In this document: piece after piece, positions 47,829 through 56,924 of the stretch | Layout of the letters: each line of letters starts with the position of its first letter | Numbering within the stretch: position 1 is the stretch's first letter | Source of the DNA: Corynebacterium phocae | Lineage (GTDB): Bacteria > Actinomycetota > Actinomycetes > Mycobacteriales > Mycobacteriaceae | Direction of reading: 5' to 3' | NCBI RefSeq assembly: GCF_008693075.1 | Contig: NZ_VXKJ01000043.1 | Coordinates: 310,001-374,000, forward strand | DNA: 64,000 nucleotides | The notes under the pieces: model-generated | Told to the model about the DNA's origin: nothing | The model's database searches: none | What the model saw: only the letters and a program-made list of their open reading frames with translations | Translations under genes and position numbers: made by a program

Positions 47829-48266
47829 ATGAACGCCCCTGACACCCCAAGGCTTAACCACGACGCCGCAACCTCCAGCACAGCCGCAACCACATCCACC
47901 ACAGCTACCGCAAGCGGCCCCACGGACGAACACCAGCCCAATCAACCGGACACCGACTCCGCCCAGGCCCTGGTGGAGCAGTTTGACGTCCGCACCCCAA
48001 CTGGCACGGATGATCCCCTCTCCGACTCGGAGATCCAGCGCTACCGGCAAGAAATTGACCGCATGAACCGGATTATCCTGGAGGCGGTGAAAAGGCGCAC
48101 GGAGATTGCCCACGCAATTGGCAAAACCCGCATGAGCTCCGGCGGAACCCGTTTGGTCCACACCCGCGAAATTGCCATTATTAACCAATTCCGCGAGGAA
48201 CTGGGGGAGGAAGGCCCGGCGATTGCCCAAGCCCTTCTGCGCATGGGGCGCGGGAAATTGGGCTAG
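47829..48266 (+). CDS. Chorismate mutase (AroQ type)
   Basis: Converts chorismate to prephenate for Phe and Tyr synthesis. It has 145 residues. A Thr/Ala-rich disordered first 50 precedes the helical AroQ core: LSDSEIQRYRQEIDRMNRII, AVKRRTEIAHAIGKTRMSSGG and TRLVHTREIAIINQFREELG. The arginine and lysine positions of the active site are present. The ATG at 47829 follows TAGATT by eight bases, so it is probably leaderless. A frame upstream to 47775 overlaps the divergent pcrA promoter. In corynebacteria this mutase is activated by complex formation with DAHP synthase. Confidence 0.92.
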   Translation: MNAPDTPRLNHDAATSSTAATTSTTATASGPTDEHQPNQPDTDSAQALVEQFDVRTPTGTDDPLSDSEIQRYRQEIDRMNRIILEAVKRRTEIAHAIGKTRMSSGGTRLVHTREIAIINQFREELGEEGPAIAQALLRMGRGKLG

Positions 48267-48328
48267 CCCTCCCCTTTTTGGCCTAGGCAACGCACTAGCC
48301 ATAACGTGAATGTTCTACACTCTAAGAT

Positions 48329-49675
48329 GTGAACGCAGTCCTCGTAGCCGTTGTCCTTATGCTGGTCCTTTCCCTTCTTCGCGTCCATGTGGTCGTGGCG
48401 CTGTTTCTAGGCGCGCTTTCGGGAGGACTGGTAGCCGGCATGGGCTTGGATAGGACGCTCATTGCGTTCCAGGACGGCTTGGGCGGCGGCGCCAAGATTG
48501 CGCTGAGCTACGCCCTGCTGGGCGCGTTTGCCATGGGCGTGGCCGCCACCGGGCTGCCCAAATTGCTGGCGGACTTCTTGCTCCACAGGATCAACTCGGA
48601 CGGCAGTTCAGCTAAGGCAGCCTCCGCCACCAAGTGGCTGCTGGTAGCTGGAATCATTGCCATGGCGGTGATGAGCCAGAACCTCATTCCCGTCCACATC
48701 GCGTTTATCCCGCTGCTGGTTCCGCCGCTGCTCAACGTGATGAATAAGCTACGCCTTGACCGCCGGCTCATCACCTGTTGCATCACCTTCGGTTTGGTGA
48801 CCACCTATATGTTTATCCCCGTGGGCTTTGGTTCTATTTACCTCAACGATATTTTGCTCTACAACATTGGTGAGGCAGGGCTAGATACCTCCGGGATTAA
48901 TGTCATGCAGGTCATGGCTTTCCCCGCCCTGGGAATGCTGGTGGGCGTGCTGATAGCTATCTTTGTCACCTACCGCACTCCGCGCGATTATGCCGATGTC
49001 TCCTTGGGCACCGCTCCAGAAAAGGCCCCGGACGTCTCCCGGTACAAGGTGGCGGTAGCCATGGTGGCCATTGTGGCTACCTTCGTGGTCCAGATCCTCA
49101 TGCAATCCTTGGGATTTGAGGCGGACGGCCTGTTGGTGGGCGCCCTCATCGGCCTAGCAATCCTGCTGGTTACCGGCGCGGTTAACTTCCGCAACGCTGA
49201 TGACATCTTCAGCCAGGGCATGAAAATGATGGCACTCATTGGTTTCATCATGATTACTGCCCAAGGCTTTGCTGCCGTGATGTCCGCAACCGGTGAGGTG
49301 GAGTCCCTGGTTACTACCGCCGGTGACGTGTTCGGGGACAACAAGTTTGCCGCCGCCGGGGCCATGCTGCTGGTGGGACTTATTGTCACCATGGGTATCG
49401 GTTCTTCCTTTTCCACACTCCCCGTTATTGCCGTGATCTTCGTGCCACTGGCAGTGTCATTGGGCTTTAGCCCCGCTGCCACGGTGGCGCTGGTGGGTAC
49501 CGCAGGCGCGCTTGGTGACGCGGGCTCCCCGGCATCAGATTCCACGCTGGGCCCCACCGCAGGCCTTAACGCCGATGGCCAGCATGACCACGTCCGGGAC
49601 TCCGTTATTCCTACGTTCATCCATTTCAACATCCCGCTGCTTATAGCCGGCTGGGCTGCTGCGATGATCCTTTAA
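48329..49675 (+). CDS. Na+/H+ antiporter-family membrane protein
   Basis: 448 residues with eleven or twelve hydrophobic helices. The sequence ALLGAFAMGVAATGLPKLLAD, then MAVMSQNLIPVHIAFIPLLV and the C-terminal GALGDAGSPASDSTLGPTAGLN loop fit the Na_H_antiporter/YuiF family. The exact ion or substrate is not settled; some relatives are anion or amino acid carriers. The GTG start follows TACACT by seven bases, so the mRNA is probably leaderless. It is followed by pgi 62 bp later. Confidence 0.83.
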   Translation: MNAVLVAVVLMLVLSLLRVHVVVALFLGALSGGLVAGMGLDRTLIAFQDGLGGGAKIALSYALLGAFAMGVAATGLPKLLADFLLHRINSDGSSAKAASATKWLLVAGIIAMAVMSQNLIPVHIAFIPLLVPPLLNVMNKLRLDRRLITCCITFGLVTTYMFIPVGFGSIYLNDILLYNIGEAGLDTSGINVMQVMAFPALGMLVGVLIAIFVTYRTPRDYADVSLGTAPEKAPDVSRYKVAVAMVAIVATFVVQILMQSLGFEADGLLVGALIGLAILLVTGAVNFRNADDIFSQGMKMMALIGFIMITAQGFAAVMSATGEVESLVTTAGDVFGDNKFAAAGAMLLVGLIVTMGIGSSFSTLPVIAVIFVPLAVSLGFSPAATVALVGTAGALGDAGSPASDSTLGPTAGLNADGQHDHVRDSVIPTFIHFNIPLLIAGWAAAMIL

Positions 49676-49737
49676 ACCCAAATGCACTACGGTAGAAAGC
49701 ATAGAAAAATCACCGCCTGAGAAAGGTCTGTTTCCAC

Positions 49738-51366
49738 ATGTCTATTTCATCCACCTCCGCTTGGCAAAAGCTGGAACAACTAGCTGAATCCAAGGAGCTC
49801 GACCTCCGTGAGTTGTTTGGCAAGGACGGCCGCGTAGAGCGCCTTTCTGTTGATGCCGCCGGCTGGCACGCCGATCTTTCCAAGAACCTCCTCGATGAGG
49901 ACATCCTGGGCGCGCTCCTAGCGCTTGCCAAGGAAGCCAAGGTGGCAGAGCGCCGGGAGGCCATGTTCGCAGGTGAGCACATCAACCTCACTGAGGACCG
50001 CGCTGTGTTGCACACTGCCCTGCGCGCGCCCAAAGACCACCAGATTAACGTTGACGGCCAGGACATCACTGCCGATGTCCACGGGGTCCTAGACCGCATG
50101 GAACAATTCGTCGGTTCCCTCCATGATGGCACCTGGACCGGGCATACCGGCAAGAAGATTGCCACGGTGGTCAACATTGGCATCGGCGGCTCTGATTTGG
50201 GGCCGGTCATGCTGGCGCAGGCGCTGCGCACCTACAAACACGGGGACTTAGACGTCCGCTTTGTCTCCAACGTGGACCCCTCCGACATCGCCGCAGCGCT
50301 CAGCGACCTGGACCCGGAGACCACCTTATTCCTCATTGCCTCCAAGACCTTCACCACCCAGGAAACGCTCACCAACGCCCATGTGGCCCGCCGCTGGGCA
50401 CTTGACGCCTTTGACGGGGATGACTCCGCCATTGCCAAGCACTTTGTGGCTCTTTCCACCAATGAGGAAAAGGTCACTGAGTTTGGCATTGATCCGAAGA
50501 ACATGTTTGGTTTTTGGAACTGGGTGGGTGGCCGCTACTCCGTGGACTCCGCCATTGGCTTGTCCATCATGGCGCTTATTGGCCCGAAGAACTTCCGCGA
50601 TTTCTTAGCCGGCATGCACGCCATGGACACCCACTTCCGCACCGCCCAGCCGGAAGAAAACCTCCCGCTGCTCATGGGCCTGCTAGGTGTCTGGTACACC
50701 GACTTCTTGGGCGCGCAGACCCACGCCGTGCTCCCCTACTCCCAGGACCTGGCGCGCTTCCCGGCTTACCTGCAGCAGCTGACCATGGAGTCCAACGGCA
50801 AGTCCGTGGACCGCGACGGCCGGGCCGTTGCCGTGGACACTGGGGAGATTTACTTCGGTGAGCCCGGCACCAACGGCCAGCACGCCTTCTTCCAGCTCAT
50901 CCACCAGGGCACCCACCTCATCCCCGCGGATTTCATTGGCTTTGCCACCCCGCGTGAGGACTTCCCTACTGCCGATGGCACCGGCTCCATGCACGATCTA
51001 CTCATGGGCAACTTCTTTGCCCAGACCAAGGTCTTGGCCTTTGGCAAGACTGCTGCGGAAATTGCCGCTGAGGGCGTGGCGGAAGACCTCATCCCGCACA
51101 AGGTCATGCCGGGCAACCGCCCCACCACCACCCTGGTGGCCAAGGAGCTAACACCGCATGCCGTGGGCGCGCTCATTGCCCTCTATGAGCACATCACGTT
51201 CACCCAGGGCGTCATCTGGGACATCAACTCCTTTGACCAGTGGGGCGTGGAGTTGGGCAAGCAACAGGCCAACGACCTAGCACCCGCCGTCTCCGGCAAA
51301 GAGGAAGCCAACTCCGGCGACGCCTCCACCGACGCGCTTATCAACTGGTACCGCGCCAACCGCTAA
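49738..51366 (+). CDS. pgi: Glucose-6-phosphate isomerase
   Basis: Interconverts glucose-6-phosphate and fructose-6-phosphate. The 542 residues hold both PGI signatures: [20 protein letters not shown] (in its parts) around 255 and the C-terminal [18 protein letters not shown] around 485. [13 protein letters not shown] and [13 protein letters not shown] form the phosphate site. AGAAAGG precedes the ATG. The gene ends before an unusually long 20-bp-stem terminator. Confidence 0.98.
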   Translation: MSISSTSAWQKLEQLAESKELDLRELFGKDGRVERLSVDAAGWHADLSKNLLDEDILGALLALAKEAKVAERREAMFAGEHINLTEDRAVLHTALRAPKDHQINVDGQDITADVHGVLDRMEQFVGSLHDGTWTGHTGKKIATVVNIGIGGSDLGPVMLAQALRTYKHGDLDVRFVSNVDPSDIAAALSDLDPETTLFLIASKTFTTQETLTNAHVARRWALDAFDGDDSAIAKHFVALSTNEEKVTEFGIDPKNMFGFWNWVGGRYSVDSAIGLSIMALIGPKNFRDFLAGMHAMDTHFRTAQPEENLPLLMGLLGVWYTDFLGAQTHAVLPYSQDLARFPAYLQQLTMESNGKSVDRDGRAVAVDTGEIYFGEPGTNGQHAFFQLIHQGTHLIPADFIGFATPREDFPTADGTGSMHDLLMGNFFAQTKVLAFGKTAAEIAAEGVAEDLIPHKVMPGNRPTTTLVAKELTPHAVGALIALYEHITFTQGVIWDINSFDQWGVELGKQQANDLAPAVSGKEEANSGDASTDALINWYRANR

Positions 51367-51387
51367 GCCACGCGCCTAGTCAAGGCC

Positions 51388-51424
51388 AGGAAAACGACTA
51401 GGAAAACGGCTAGGAAAACGGCTA
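51388..51424. repeat. 12-bp tandem repeat after pgi
   Basis: AGGAAAACGGCT occurs three times with a 12-bp period (51388 with one change, 51400, 51412). A fourth partial copy (AGGA) runs into the terminator stem at 51425. It lies between the pgi stop and its terminator, so it is transcribed. Confidence 0.8.
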
Positions 51425-51472
51425 GGACTCCCCGCCGCAGCTTGTTCAAGCTGCGGCGGGGAGTCCGTTTTC
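51425..51472 (+). terminator. Terminator of pgi with 20-bp perfect stem
   Basis: GGACTCCCCGCCGCAGCTTG pairs perfectly with its complement across a TT loop, followed by GTTTTCT. It is the strongest hairpin in the window, and it separates pgi from the minus-strand YccF gene. Confidence 0.92.
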
Positions 51473-51514
51473 TCACCTATCCATTGAAACCGCCCCCGCC
51501 CACCGGGGTGGTGA

Positions 51515-51928
51515 CTAGAGCTTTACCATTGGCTCGAAGCCGTGCGGGATGGCGTCGGAAAATACCACCTGGCGCCCAAACGGGAAGCACGTCACCGGAA
51601 TCATCTTCAGGTTGGCCAAGGCCACCGGGATGCCGATGATGGTCACCGCCTGCACAGCGGCAGTAGTTACGTGGCCTACCGCCAACCACAAGCCCGCAGC
51701 AAGAAACCAAATCACGTTGGAGACAGTGGACAATCCACTAGTCCCTCCCACCGGCTGGACCACGGTACGCCCAAAGGGCCACAGCGCAAAGCTGGCCATC
51801 CGGAAAGACGCCACGCCCGCCGGAATGGTCACCACAAACAAGCAGGCAAAAACGCCAAGCAGAACATAGCCCAACGCCAGCGCGAAGCCACCGGTAAACA
51901 ACCAGATAAGGTTCAAGATAAGTTTCAT
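51515..51928 (-). CDS. YccF-domain inner membrane protein
   Basis: 137 residues from the ATG at 51928. It has two YccF repeats: MKLILNLIWLFTGGFALALGY, then SFALWPFGRTVV; and SNVIWFLAAGLWLAVGH, then PVTCFPFGRQVV. Each pairs hydrophobic helices with an FPFGR or WPFGR turn. The family is widespread in bacteria and of unknown function. No operon partner is close; the neighbour secreted protein gene is 79 bp upstream on the same strand. Confidence 0.9.
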   Translation of the reverse strand: MKLILNLIWLFTGGFALALGYVLLGVFACLFVVTIPAGVASFRMASFALWPFGRTVVQPVGGTSGLSTVSNVIWFLAAGLWLAVGHVTTAAVQAVTIIGIPVALANLKMIPVTCFPFGRQVVFSDAIPHGFEPMVKL

Positions 51929-52007
51929 CACGCTAACAATAGCCGCTCCGGCGGCCAAAGACACCAACCGCCGGGAAAGCTACTGCCCCGAAGCACTTCT
52001 GCAGCTT

Positions 52008-52664
52008 TTACAGCCCGAACGGCAACAGGGAGGAAAGCATGGGCAATACCGCCGCAATCAGCCCCAGCACAGCAACTACTGCGCCGGCCGCGATGACCGC
52101 AATACCGGTTTCGTTTGGTTGACCATCTGCTGAGGACAGCGGGTTATCAGCCGCAGGTGCTTGAGCAAAACCCAGGTCAGTCTCACTCATCCCTTGGCCG
52201 TTGATGCAGGCTTCCCTGACCTTCTGCAGCCGGTCCATCGCCAGGAACAACGACCCCGCCGCTAGTTGATACCCGAGTAGCGCCTTATTCTCAGCGTCGG
52301 TGAGGTCCTTATTGGATTCCGTCTCAAGCCATTTATTAAAGGCCTTGCGCTGACTTCTGTATGTTTCCAGGCGTTGCCGCTCCGTGTTACGGGTGGTGGA
52401 GACCTGGTACCCATTAGCAACCTTGCGCCAATCGCCGTCCCACTGCGGAATATTTTTAGCCGGGTAGCCACGAAGCGCGTTGTAGCGTTCACTCGCTGAC
52501 TGGAGCCTTTCCCAACGCTCCCCGATGATCTGGTGTTCTTCATTGGTGTAATTGATAGTGCAGTACTGCCCGTACACATCAACTGACACCGCTTGCGCGG
52601 GAACCACACTAACCTGCAGCAAAGTGGCCACAGCGGCCACAGAAGCGATCGAACGCTTGAACAT
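52008..52664 (-). CDS. Secreted/membrane-anchored protein, paralog 1, unknown family
   Basis: 218 residues. Signal peptide 1-25 (cleavage near AQA-VS). A helical, charged domain has Cys35 in YGQYCTINY and Cys153 in EACINGQG. Then LSSADGQPNETGIA leads to a C-terminal membrane helix (about 187-208). The 58006-58746 protein has the same plan, with Cys35, one later Cys and the same LSSADG-PN-TGIA junction, so they are paralogs. The anchor leaves the mature domain outside the cell. No enzyme motif is visible. The upstream gap (52665-52830) holds no gene. Confidence 0.75.
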   Translation of the reverse strand: MFKRSIASVAAVATLLQVSVVPAQAVSVDVYGQYCTINYTNEEHQIIGERWERLQSASERYNALRGYPAKNIPQWDGDWRKVANGYQVSTTRNTERQRLETYRSQRKAFNKWLETESNKDLTDAENKALLGYQLAAGSLFLAMDRLQKVREACINGQGMSETDLGFAQAPAADNPLSSADGQPNETGIAVIAAGAVVAVLGLIAAVLPMLSSLLPFGL

Positions 52665-52830
52665 AAAAACTCCTTGAGTTAGAACGAGAATGGTTACGAA
52701 AAACGCAACCGACCCTAGATATTTTAATACAAAATTATCAGCCCGACCGCTATTTCAATTCTCATTCAGCACTGGAATTCAGCCCTAAAAGCGGTGCCCT
52801 CACCGCCTGTCCTCCGTGACCGGCACCGCG

Positions 52831-53655
52831 CTACGCGGACAAAGGCTGGCAGCTTGGGCACCACCAGATAACCCGCTCAAGCTCACCTTCATCCCCACCG
52901 GCGTCAGGGCCTCCCAACAAGTCTTTCTTGATAAGCTCACCGCAACGCCGGCACCGTTTCCGGTTGCGCCCAAACACGTAGGCGGTTTCCCCGCCCCGCT
53001 TAACACCAGTGGTCACCCGGACGGGCTCATTCCGGTTGGCCCACATAATCTTCCGGCTGATATCAATGATCTTCTCTACATCCACCTCTGCGACCGGTGT
53101 GGCGGGGTGCACGCCCGCGATGAAACAGGCCTCCGCACGGTATTCATTACCGATACCCGCCACTACCTTCTGATCCAGCAACGCTGCTCCCACCGCCCGT
53201 GTGGGCCGCGCCAACATGCGCCGAATGACCTCCTCCCGGTCACCGTTGGACTCCCACTCCGGGTTCAACATGTCCGGGCCTAGGTGCGCTATCCTCGCTT
53301 CATAATTTTCCACCGGATAGACCTCCACAAAACCCAGCGAGTGGCCTACGACTTCGATGTCACGCGGGGTATGGGCAAGTTGCAACACTACCCGCGCGGT
53401 GTGCCCGGGCTTGCGCCACCTATCCCCCGCGTAATGCATGGCCCACTGCCCCTCCATTTTCAGGTGGGTGTGCAAGATGAGCTCATCAAAGCGCATAAGC
53501 AGATGCTTGCCGTAGGGCCAGATCCGCTGGCAGGTCATGCCGTCGAAAGACGCCAGGGCATACCTTGGAACCCGCACTGACGTCTTGGTCACTTCCCGTC
53601 CAACCATAAATTGCAACCGGTTGGACAGCTGTAGGACGGAATCACCCTCCGGCAT
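52831..53655 (-). CDS. nei: Fpg/Nei-family DNA glycosylase
   Basis: Base-excision glycosylase/AP lyase for oxidised bases. 274 residues from the ATG at 53655. Mature Pro2-Glu3 catalytic end is in MPEGDSV, as in Nei-type (endonuclease VIII) rather than PELPE of Fpg. The helix-two-turn-helix with GIGNEYRAEACFIAGVHP and a C-terminal zinc finger CRRCGELIKK...CPSC are present. It lies between two secreted-protein loci and may be a passenger in an accessory region. Confidence 0.93.
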   Translation of the reverse strand: MPEGDSVLQLSNRLQFMVGREVTKTSVRVPRYALASFDGMTCQRIWPYGKHLLMRFDELILHTHLKMEGQWAMHYAGDRWRKPGHTARVVLQLAHTPRDIEVVGHSLGFVEVYPVENYEARIAHLGPDMLNPEWESNGDREEVIRRMLARPTRAVGAALLDQKVVAGIGNEYRAEACFIAGVHPATPVAEVDVEKIIDISRKIMWANRNEPVRVTTGVKRGGETAYVFGRNRKRCRRCGELIKKDLLGGPDAGGDEGELERVIWWCPSCQPLSA

Positions 53656-53749
53656 GGCCACCTCCCCTTCATCAGGTCAAACTTAGGCCACCGCCAATAG
53701 TAGCGCCGCGTGCCCAGTGCCGCCCCAATCCACCGGGCATACCCCAGGA

Positions 53750-55681
53750 CTAATCCTCCCGCACCCAGGCACCGATAACCCCCGGCACCGCCGGCGGCAA
53801 CTTCCCCAACAACGCCCTGCGGTTAGGCTCCGCCTCAATCTTGGTTGTCACCGCATGAATCTGACCGCGCTTACCCTGACGCTGACCACCCCGACCACCG
53901 CCGGCCATTCCACCACCGGCCGCCTGACCACCAGAGCCAGTCGCAGAGCCCGCCCCTGAACCAGCACTGGAGCCAGCCACAGAACCTTGCCCACCAGCAC
54001 CGGACAACCCAGAACCGGAACCACCAGACACACCGGAACCGAAGCCACCCGAAGCGCCAGAGCCAGAACCGTACCCCGAACCAAACCCGGAACCAGAGCC
54101 ACCGCTTAACCCGCTACTGGAACGAATACCCGGACCGCTACCCAGCGAGCCACCGACAGCGCCAGCACGACCAGCACCGGCTCCCCCAGCCATGCCAGCC
54201 CGGCCCGCGGCACCAGCCCGCCCTGGGCCATTCCCGCTACCCGCACCAAGTCCTCCGGAATTTCCGGCTACGCCTCCGGCTCTTGCCTGGCCGGCACCGC
54301 CGGAACCAAAGCGTCCACCACCCGCAGTGCCGCCAATACCGCGCGAGGTTCGCAGACCGTTTAACGGTTGCCCCGCACCAGCACCACCGCCGGCACTACC
54401 GGCCAAGGCCCCGCCGCCACCGTTTCGCGCGCCCATTCCTGGGACCGAGCCGGGGATCCCTGAAACTATCGCCGAAGTCCCGCCAGCGCCACCGCCACCA
54501 GACGGCCCTGCGAGGCCACCCGGTGAAGATGCCGCCACCGAAGCACCCGCTGCGACAGTTCCCACGTCCTGTAAGCCGACGCCTTCAGGCGAGATCCCCA
54601 ACCGTCCCAGCGCCTCACCGGCGGCCCGATCGATCATGCTCTGATGCTCCGGGGGCAAGCCCAGGTCCGCATTCGGGCGGACGCGACCGTCAACAACCTC
54701 AAAAGAACCAGGCCCTACCCGGCCGGATGCCGCAGCATCAGTCAAAGCTTTAGGCCACACAACCTCATCAACAGCCAGCCCTTCCGCATAACCGTCATGA
54801 CCACCAAGCCCAACCGTTGCAGAGCCACCACCAGCACCTAAACCAAACTCCGAAGCCAAAGTTCCCCCACTAGGAAGTGAAGCATCTACTGCGTCCTGCA
54901 AACCCGACTGCGCCCGCGCCAAAGCAGCCTTCTGCGCCAACTCCCGTTCCTCCGGATCCTCAATTTTCTTAATCACCGCAGCATCCATCGCCGCCCCCAA
55001 CATGGAAGTGACCGTCAAACCAGAAAAAGCAGCAGTCCTGCCAGCCATTGCCTCCGCATTAGCAGCAAACACCCGAGCAACCGCAACAGCTTGGCCTACC
55101 CGCTCAACACTCGCATCAATAGCCTCGCCCTTGTTCTCCTCACGAATCTGCGAAGCAATAGACTCCAACCGCTCCCCAGCCCGCGTCATCGAACGCGCCA
55201 ACTCCGACCACCGCTGCGTAGAAGCATCAATCTGACCAACATCAATAGCCCCAATATCAGCAACAGCACTATCAAAATCATCACCCAACTGCACACCAGG
55301 CTTATGAAAAAATACCTCACGCACCGAATTCTCCGGCTCACGCGAAAACGGAAGATCCCTCCCCTCCGGCGAAACAGACTCAGAAACAAGATCTAAACCA
55401 TAAGACAGCAACATATCTTGGCTGGTAAACGCCTGCGCCATTAGTTGATACATCTCAACGAACCACTCAGCCTCCGACGCCAAAGACTTCACCACACTCT
55501 CCGCAGAACCCGGATCACCCTGCAAAAAACGACCATGAATCTCACCAGCCTCCGAAAACCCAGAAATCGAAGACACCCCGGAGTTCAAAACCGATTGTGG
55601 ATCACTTAAAGCTGCTTTCAATGCTCGCTCGACGGTACATAAACTGGCAGAGGCAGATTCTAAAGATTCAGTAATTTTCAT
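53750..55681 (-). CDS. Glycine-rich PPE/ESX-substrate-like protein
   Basis: 643 residues. The N-terminal 260 are helical with Trp-containing hairpins (AEWFVEMYQLMAQAF; TQRWSELARSMTRAGERLES), suggesting a WXG/PPE-like fold. The middle has a conserved-looking block ending GEALGRLGISPEGVG. From about 385 to 590 it is Gly/Ala/Ser-rich like PE_PGRS tails (GSGSGFGSGYGSGSG). The last 45 residues are basic then PPAVPGVIGAWVRED, resembling the C-terminus of actinobacterial PPE-domain proteins. The start is coupled to the DUF3558 lipoprotein by TAATG. ESX dependence is inference; no ESX genes are in the window. The Gly-rich DNA is low complexity. Confidence 0.7.
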   Translation of the reverse strand: MKITESLESASASLCTVERALKAALSDPQSVLNSGVSSISGFSEAGEIHGRFLQGDPGSAESVVKSLASEAEWFVEMYQLMAQAFTSQDMLLSYGLDLVSESVSPEGRDLPFSREPENSVREVFFHKPGVQLGDDFDSAVADIGAIDVGQIDASTQRWSELARSMTRAGERLESIASQIREENKGEAIDASVERVGQAVAVARVFAANAEAMAGRTAAFSGLTVTSMLGAAMDAAVIKKIEDPEERELAQKAALARAQSGLQDAVDASLPSGGTLASEFGLGAGGGSATVGLGGHDGYAEGLAVDEVVWPKALTDAAASGRVGPGSFEVVDGRVRPNADLGLPPEHQSMIDRAAGEALGRLGISPEGVGLQDVGTVAAGASVAASSPGGLAGPSGGGGAGGTSAIVSGIPGSVPGMGARNGGGGALAGSAGGGAGAGQPLNGLRTSRGIGGTAGGGRFGSGGAGQARAGGVAGNSGGLGAGSGNGPGRAGAAGRAGMAGGAGAGRAGAVGGSLGSGPGIRSSSGLSGGSGSGFGSGYGSGSGASGGFGSGVSGGSGSGLSGAGGQGSVAGSSAGSGAGSATGSGGQAAGGGMAGGGRGGQRQGKRGQIHAVTTKIEAEPNRRALLGKLPPAVPGVIGAWVRED

Positions 55682-56319
55682 TAAACTTCTCCTCTTTTAA
55701 ATAAACTAACTAATATCTGAGAGGGGATTTCGCAGTAGGTCTCACCACTGGGTTCGAGCAAAAGGTTCGCGTAAACGATTGATACTGTCCCCCGGACTGT
55801 ATCTACTGTGGCCTCACAGCTTTCTTCCTCAAAAAATCCGGGATATCGCGTTACCAGACCTCCAGGAATTTGCTCTATTCGACTTTCAACCTCCGAGAGA
55901 CCGGTTTCAACCAGCAGTTCCACAGGATCTTCTGTTGCTGTAAAAAAGAAGGATCCGGCTTCACCTTGGTAATCATCGACAAGAAATCGACACTGATATC
56001 CAGCTCCCGGATCTTCGGAGTTCCTCAGAATCTCAATGCCCAACTCATCTGCTACCTCATCAGGAATATCGCGACAAGGACGGAAGATTTCCTCAGCAGA
56101 AAGCGGAGGCTCGTACGTGCCAAGCTCCGGCATCGACCAGGTATCCCACACGCTAGGCTCCTGATTATCACTGTTTTCAATAGCTTGGGAACTGGATTCC
56201 TCAACGGCCCGGCTAAGGGGCACCGCTTCCGTTTCTGTACCAGAACTGCCCGCAGCGCCACACGCGGTGACGCTTACCCCCACAGCAGATATAGCTACCG
56301 CCAAAATAAATCTTTTCAA
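55681..56319 (-). CDS. DUF3558 lipoprotein
   Basis: 212 residues. Lipoprotein signal peptide with lipobox VTAC (Cys20), then an acidic linker and a DUF3558-like domain carrying Cys82 (FRPCRDIP), Cys110, Cys168 and Cys196. These probably form two disulfides. DUF3558 lipoproteins sit next to PPE-domain and ESX-related proteins in other actinobacteria. Its TAA overlaps the ATG of the Gly-rich protein, so they are translationally coupled. The region is more A/T-rich than neighbouring genes, which may mean separate ancestry. Confidence 0.75.
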   Translation of the reverse strand: MKRFILAVAISAVGVSVTACGAAGSSGTETEAVPLSRAVEESSSQAIENSDNQEPSVWDTWSMPELGTYEPPLSAEEIFRPCRDIPDEVADELGIEILRNSEDPGAGYQCRFLVDDYQGEAGSFFFTATEDPVELLVETGLSEVESRIEQIPGGLVTRYPGFFEEESCEATVDTVRGTVSIVYANLLLEPSGETYCEIPSQILVSLFKRGEV

Positions 56320-56614
56320 AAGTTTCTCCCCCGAGTTATTAATAAATCACGGCATATCGCTTTGCCTATGCAAACTGTAGATATGCGCCTTCCCAACATC
56401 ATGCCCTATAAGTAAGGATTTGTCAGCACCTCTTTTTAAATTCACCCGAATCCGGGCAATGGGCCCCTTTAAACATTTCACAAGCCTGGGATCAATCCCC
56501 GCCCGCGAAGTATGAGAGCCCACAGGCTGAGGCGGGCTAGTCGCATTGCTGACTTGTTCGGCTATTGTGCTCCGGGTAGAAAGCTCTTCTTAGTAGGAAT
56601 CTGCGGCGGGGTAT

Positions 56615-56766
56615 GGAAGCAAGGAGCCTGCTTCCTGCAACAATGGAAACCGGGGGTAGAACGTCAGGAACAAATCAAAAGGCCCCTGTGGTTTCGGTGC
56701 TTTCTGCTCCGCGTGCCATACACCGCAGAAAGCACCTTCGTCGCCGCTTTCCCGTGGGCCGGTTTC
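56615..56766. other. Nested inverted repeats upstream of panB (candidate structured RNA)
   Basis: The 605-bp gap 56320-56924 has no gene I can support. It contains GGAAGCA/TGCTTCC (56615-56635), a 12-bp perfect inverted repeat GGTGCTTTCTGC/GCAGAAAGCACC (56696-56707, 56725-56736) and an enclosing GAAACCGG/CCGGTTTC (56646-56653, 56759-56766). A GGCCC/GGGCC pair lies between. It could be a structured RNA or the remains of a mobile element. Confidence 0.4.
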
Positions 56767-56924
56767 TAGCGGCTTCCCGGCGTGTCAATCAGGCAGATTG
56801 CGGGCCCCGGAAGCAGGGCGGTTCCGCCTCGTTGCCGGCCGCTATTGTTTCCTGCGTGGAGCTTGGTTGATTTCCTCCCCAAGCGCTAGTCCCGCAGTCA
56901 AAGCCCGCTATAGTTATCCCCATT

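Noticed and set aside
53845-54753. A 302-codon plus-strand frame opposite the glycine-rich protein
   Set aside because: Pro/Arg/His-rich antisense of Gly-rich codons; typical of low-complexity shadows.
56512-56870. Two overlapping 85-codon plus-strand frames before panB
   Set aside because: No ribosome site, no domain, Arg/Ser-rich; they cross the inverted repeats, so noncoding is more likely.
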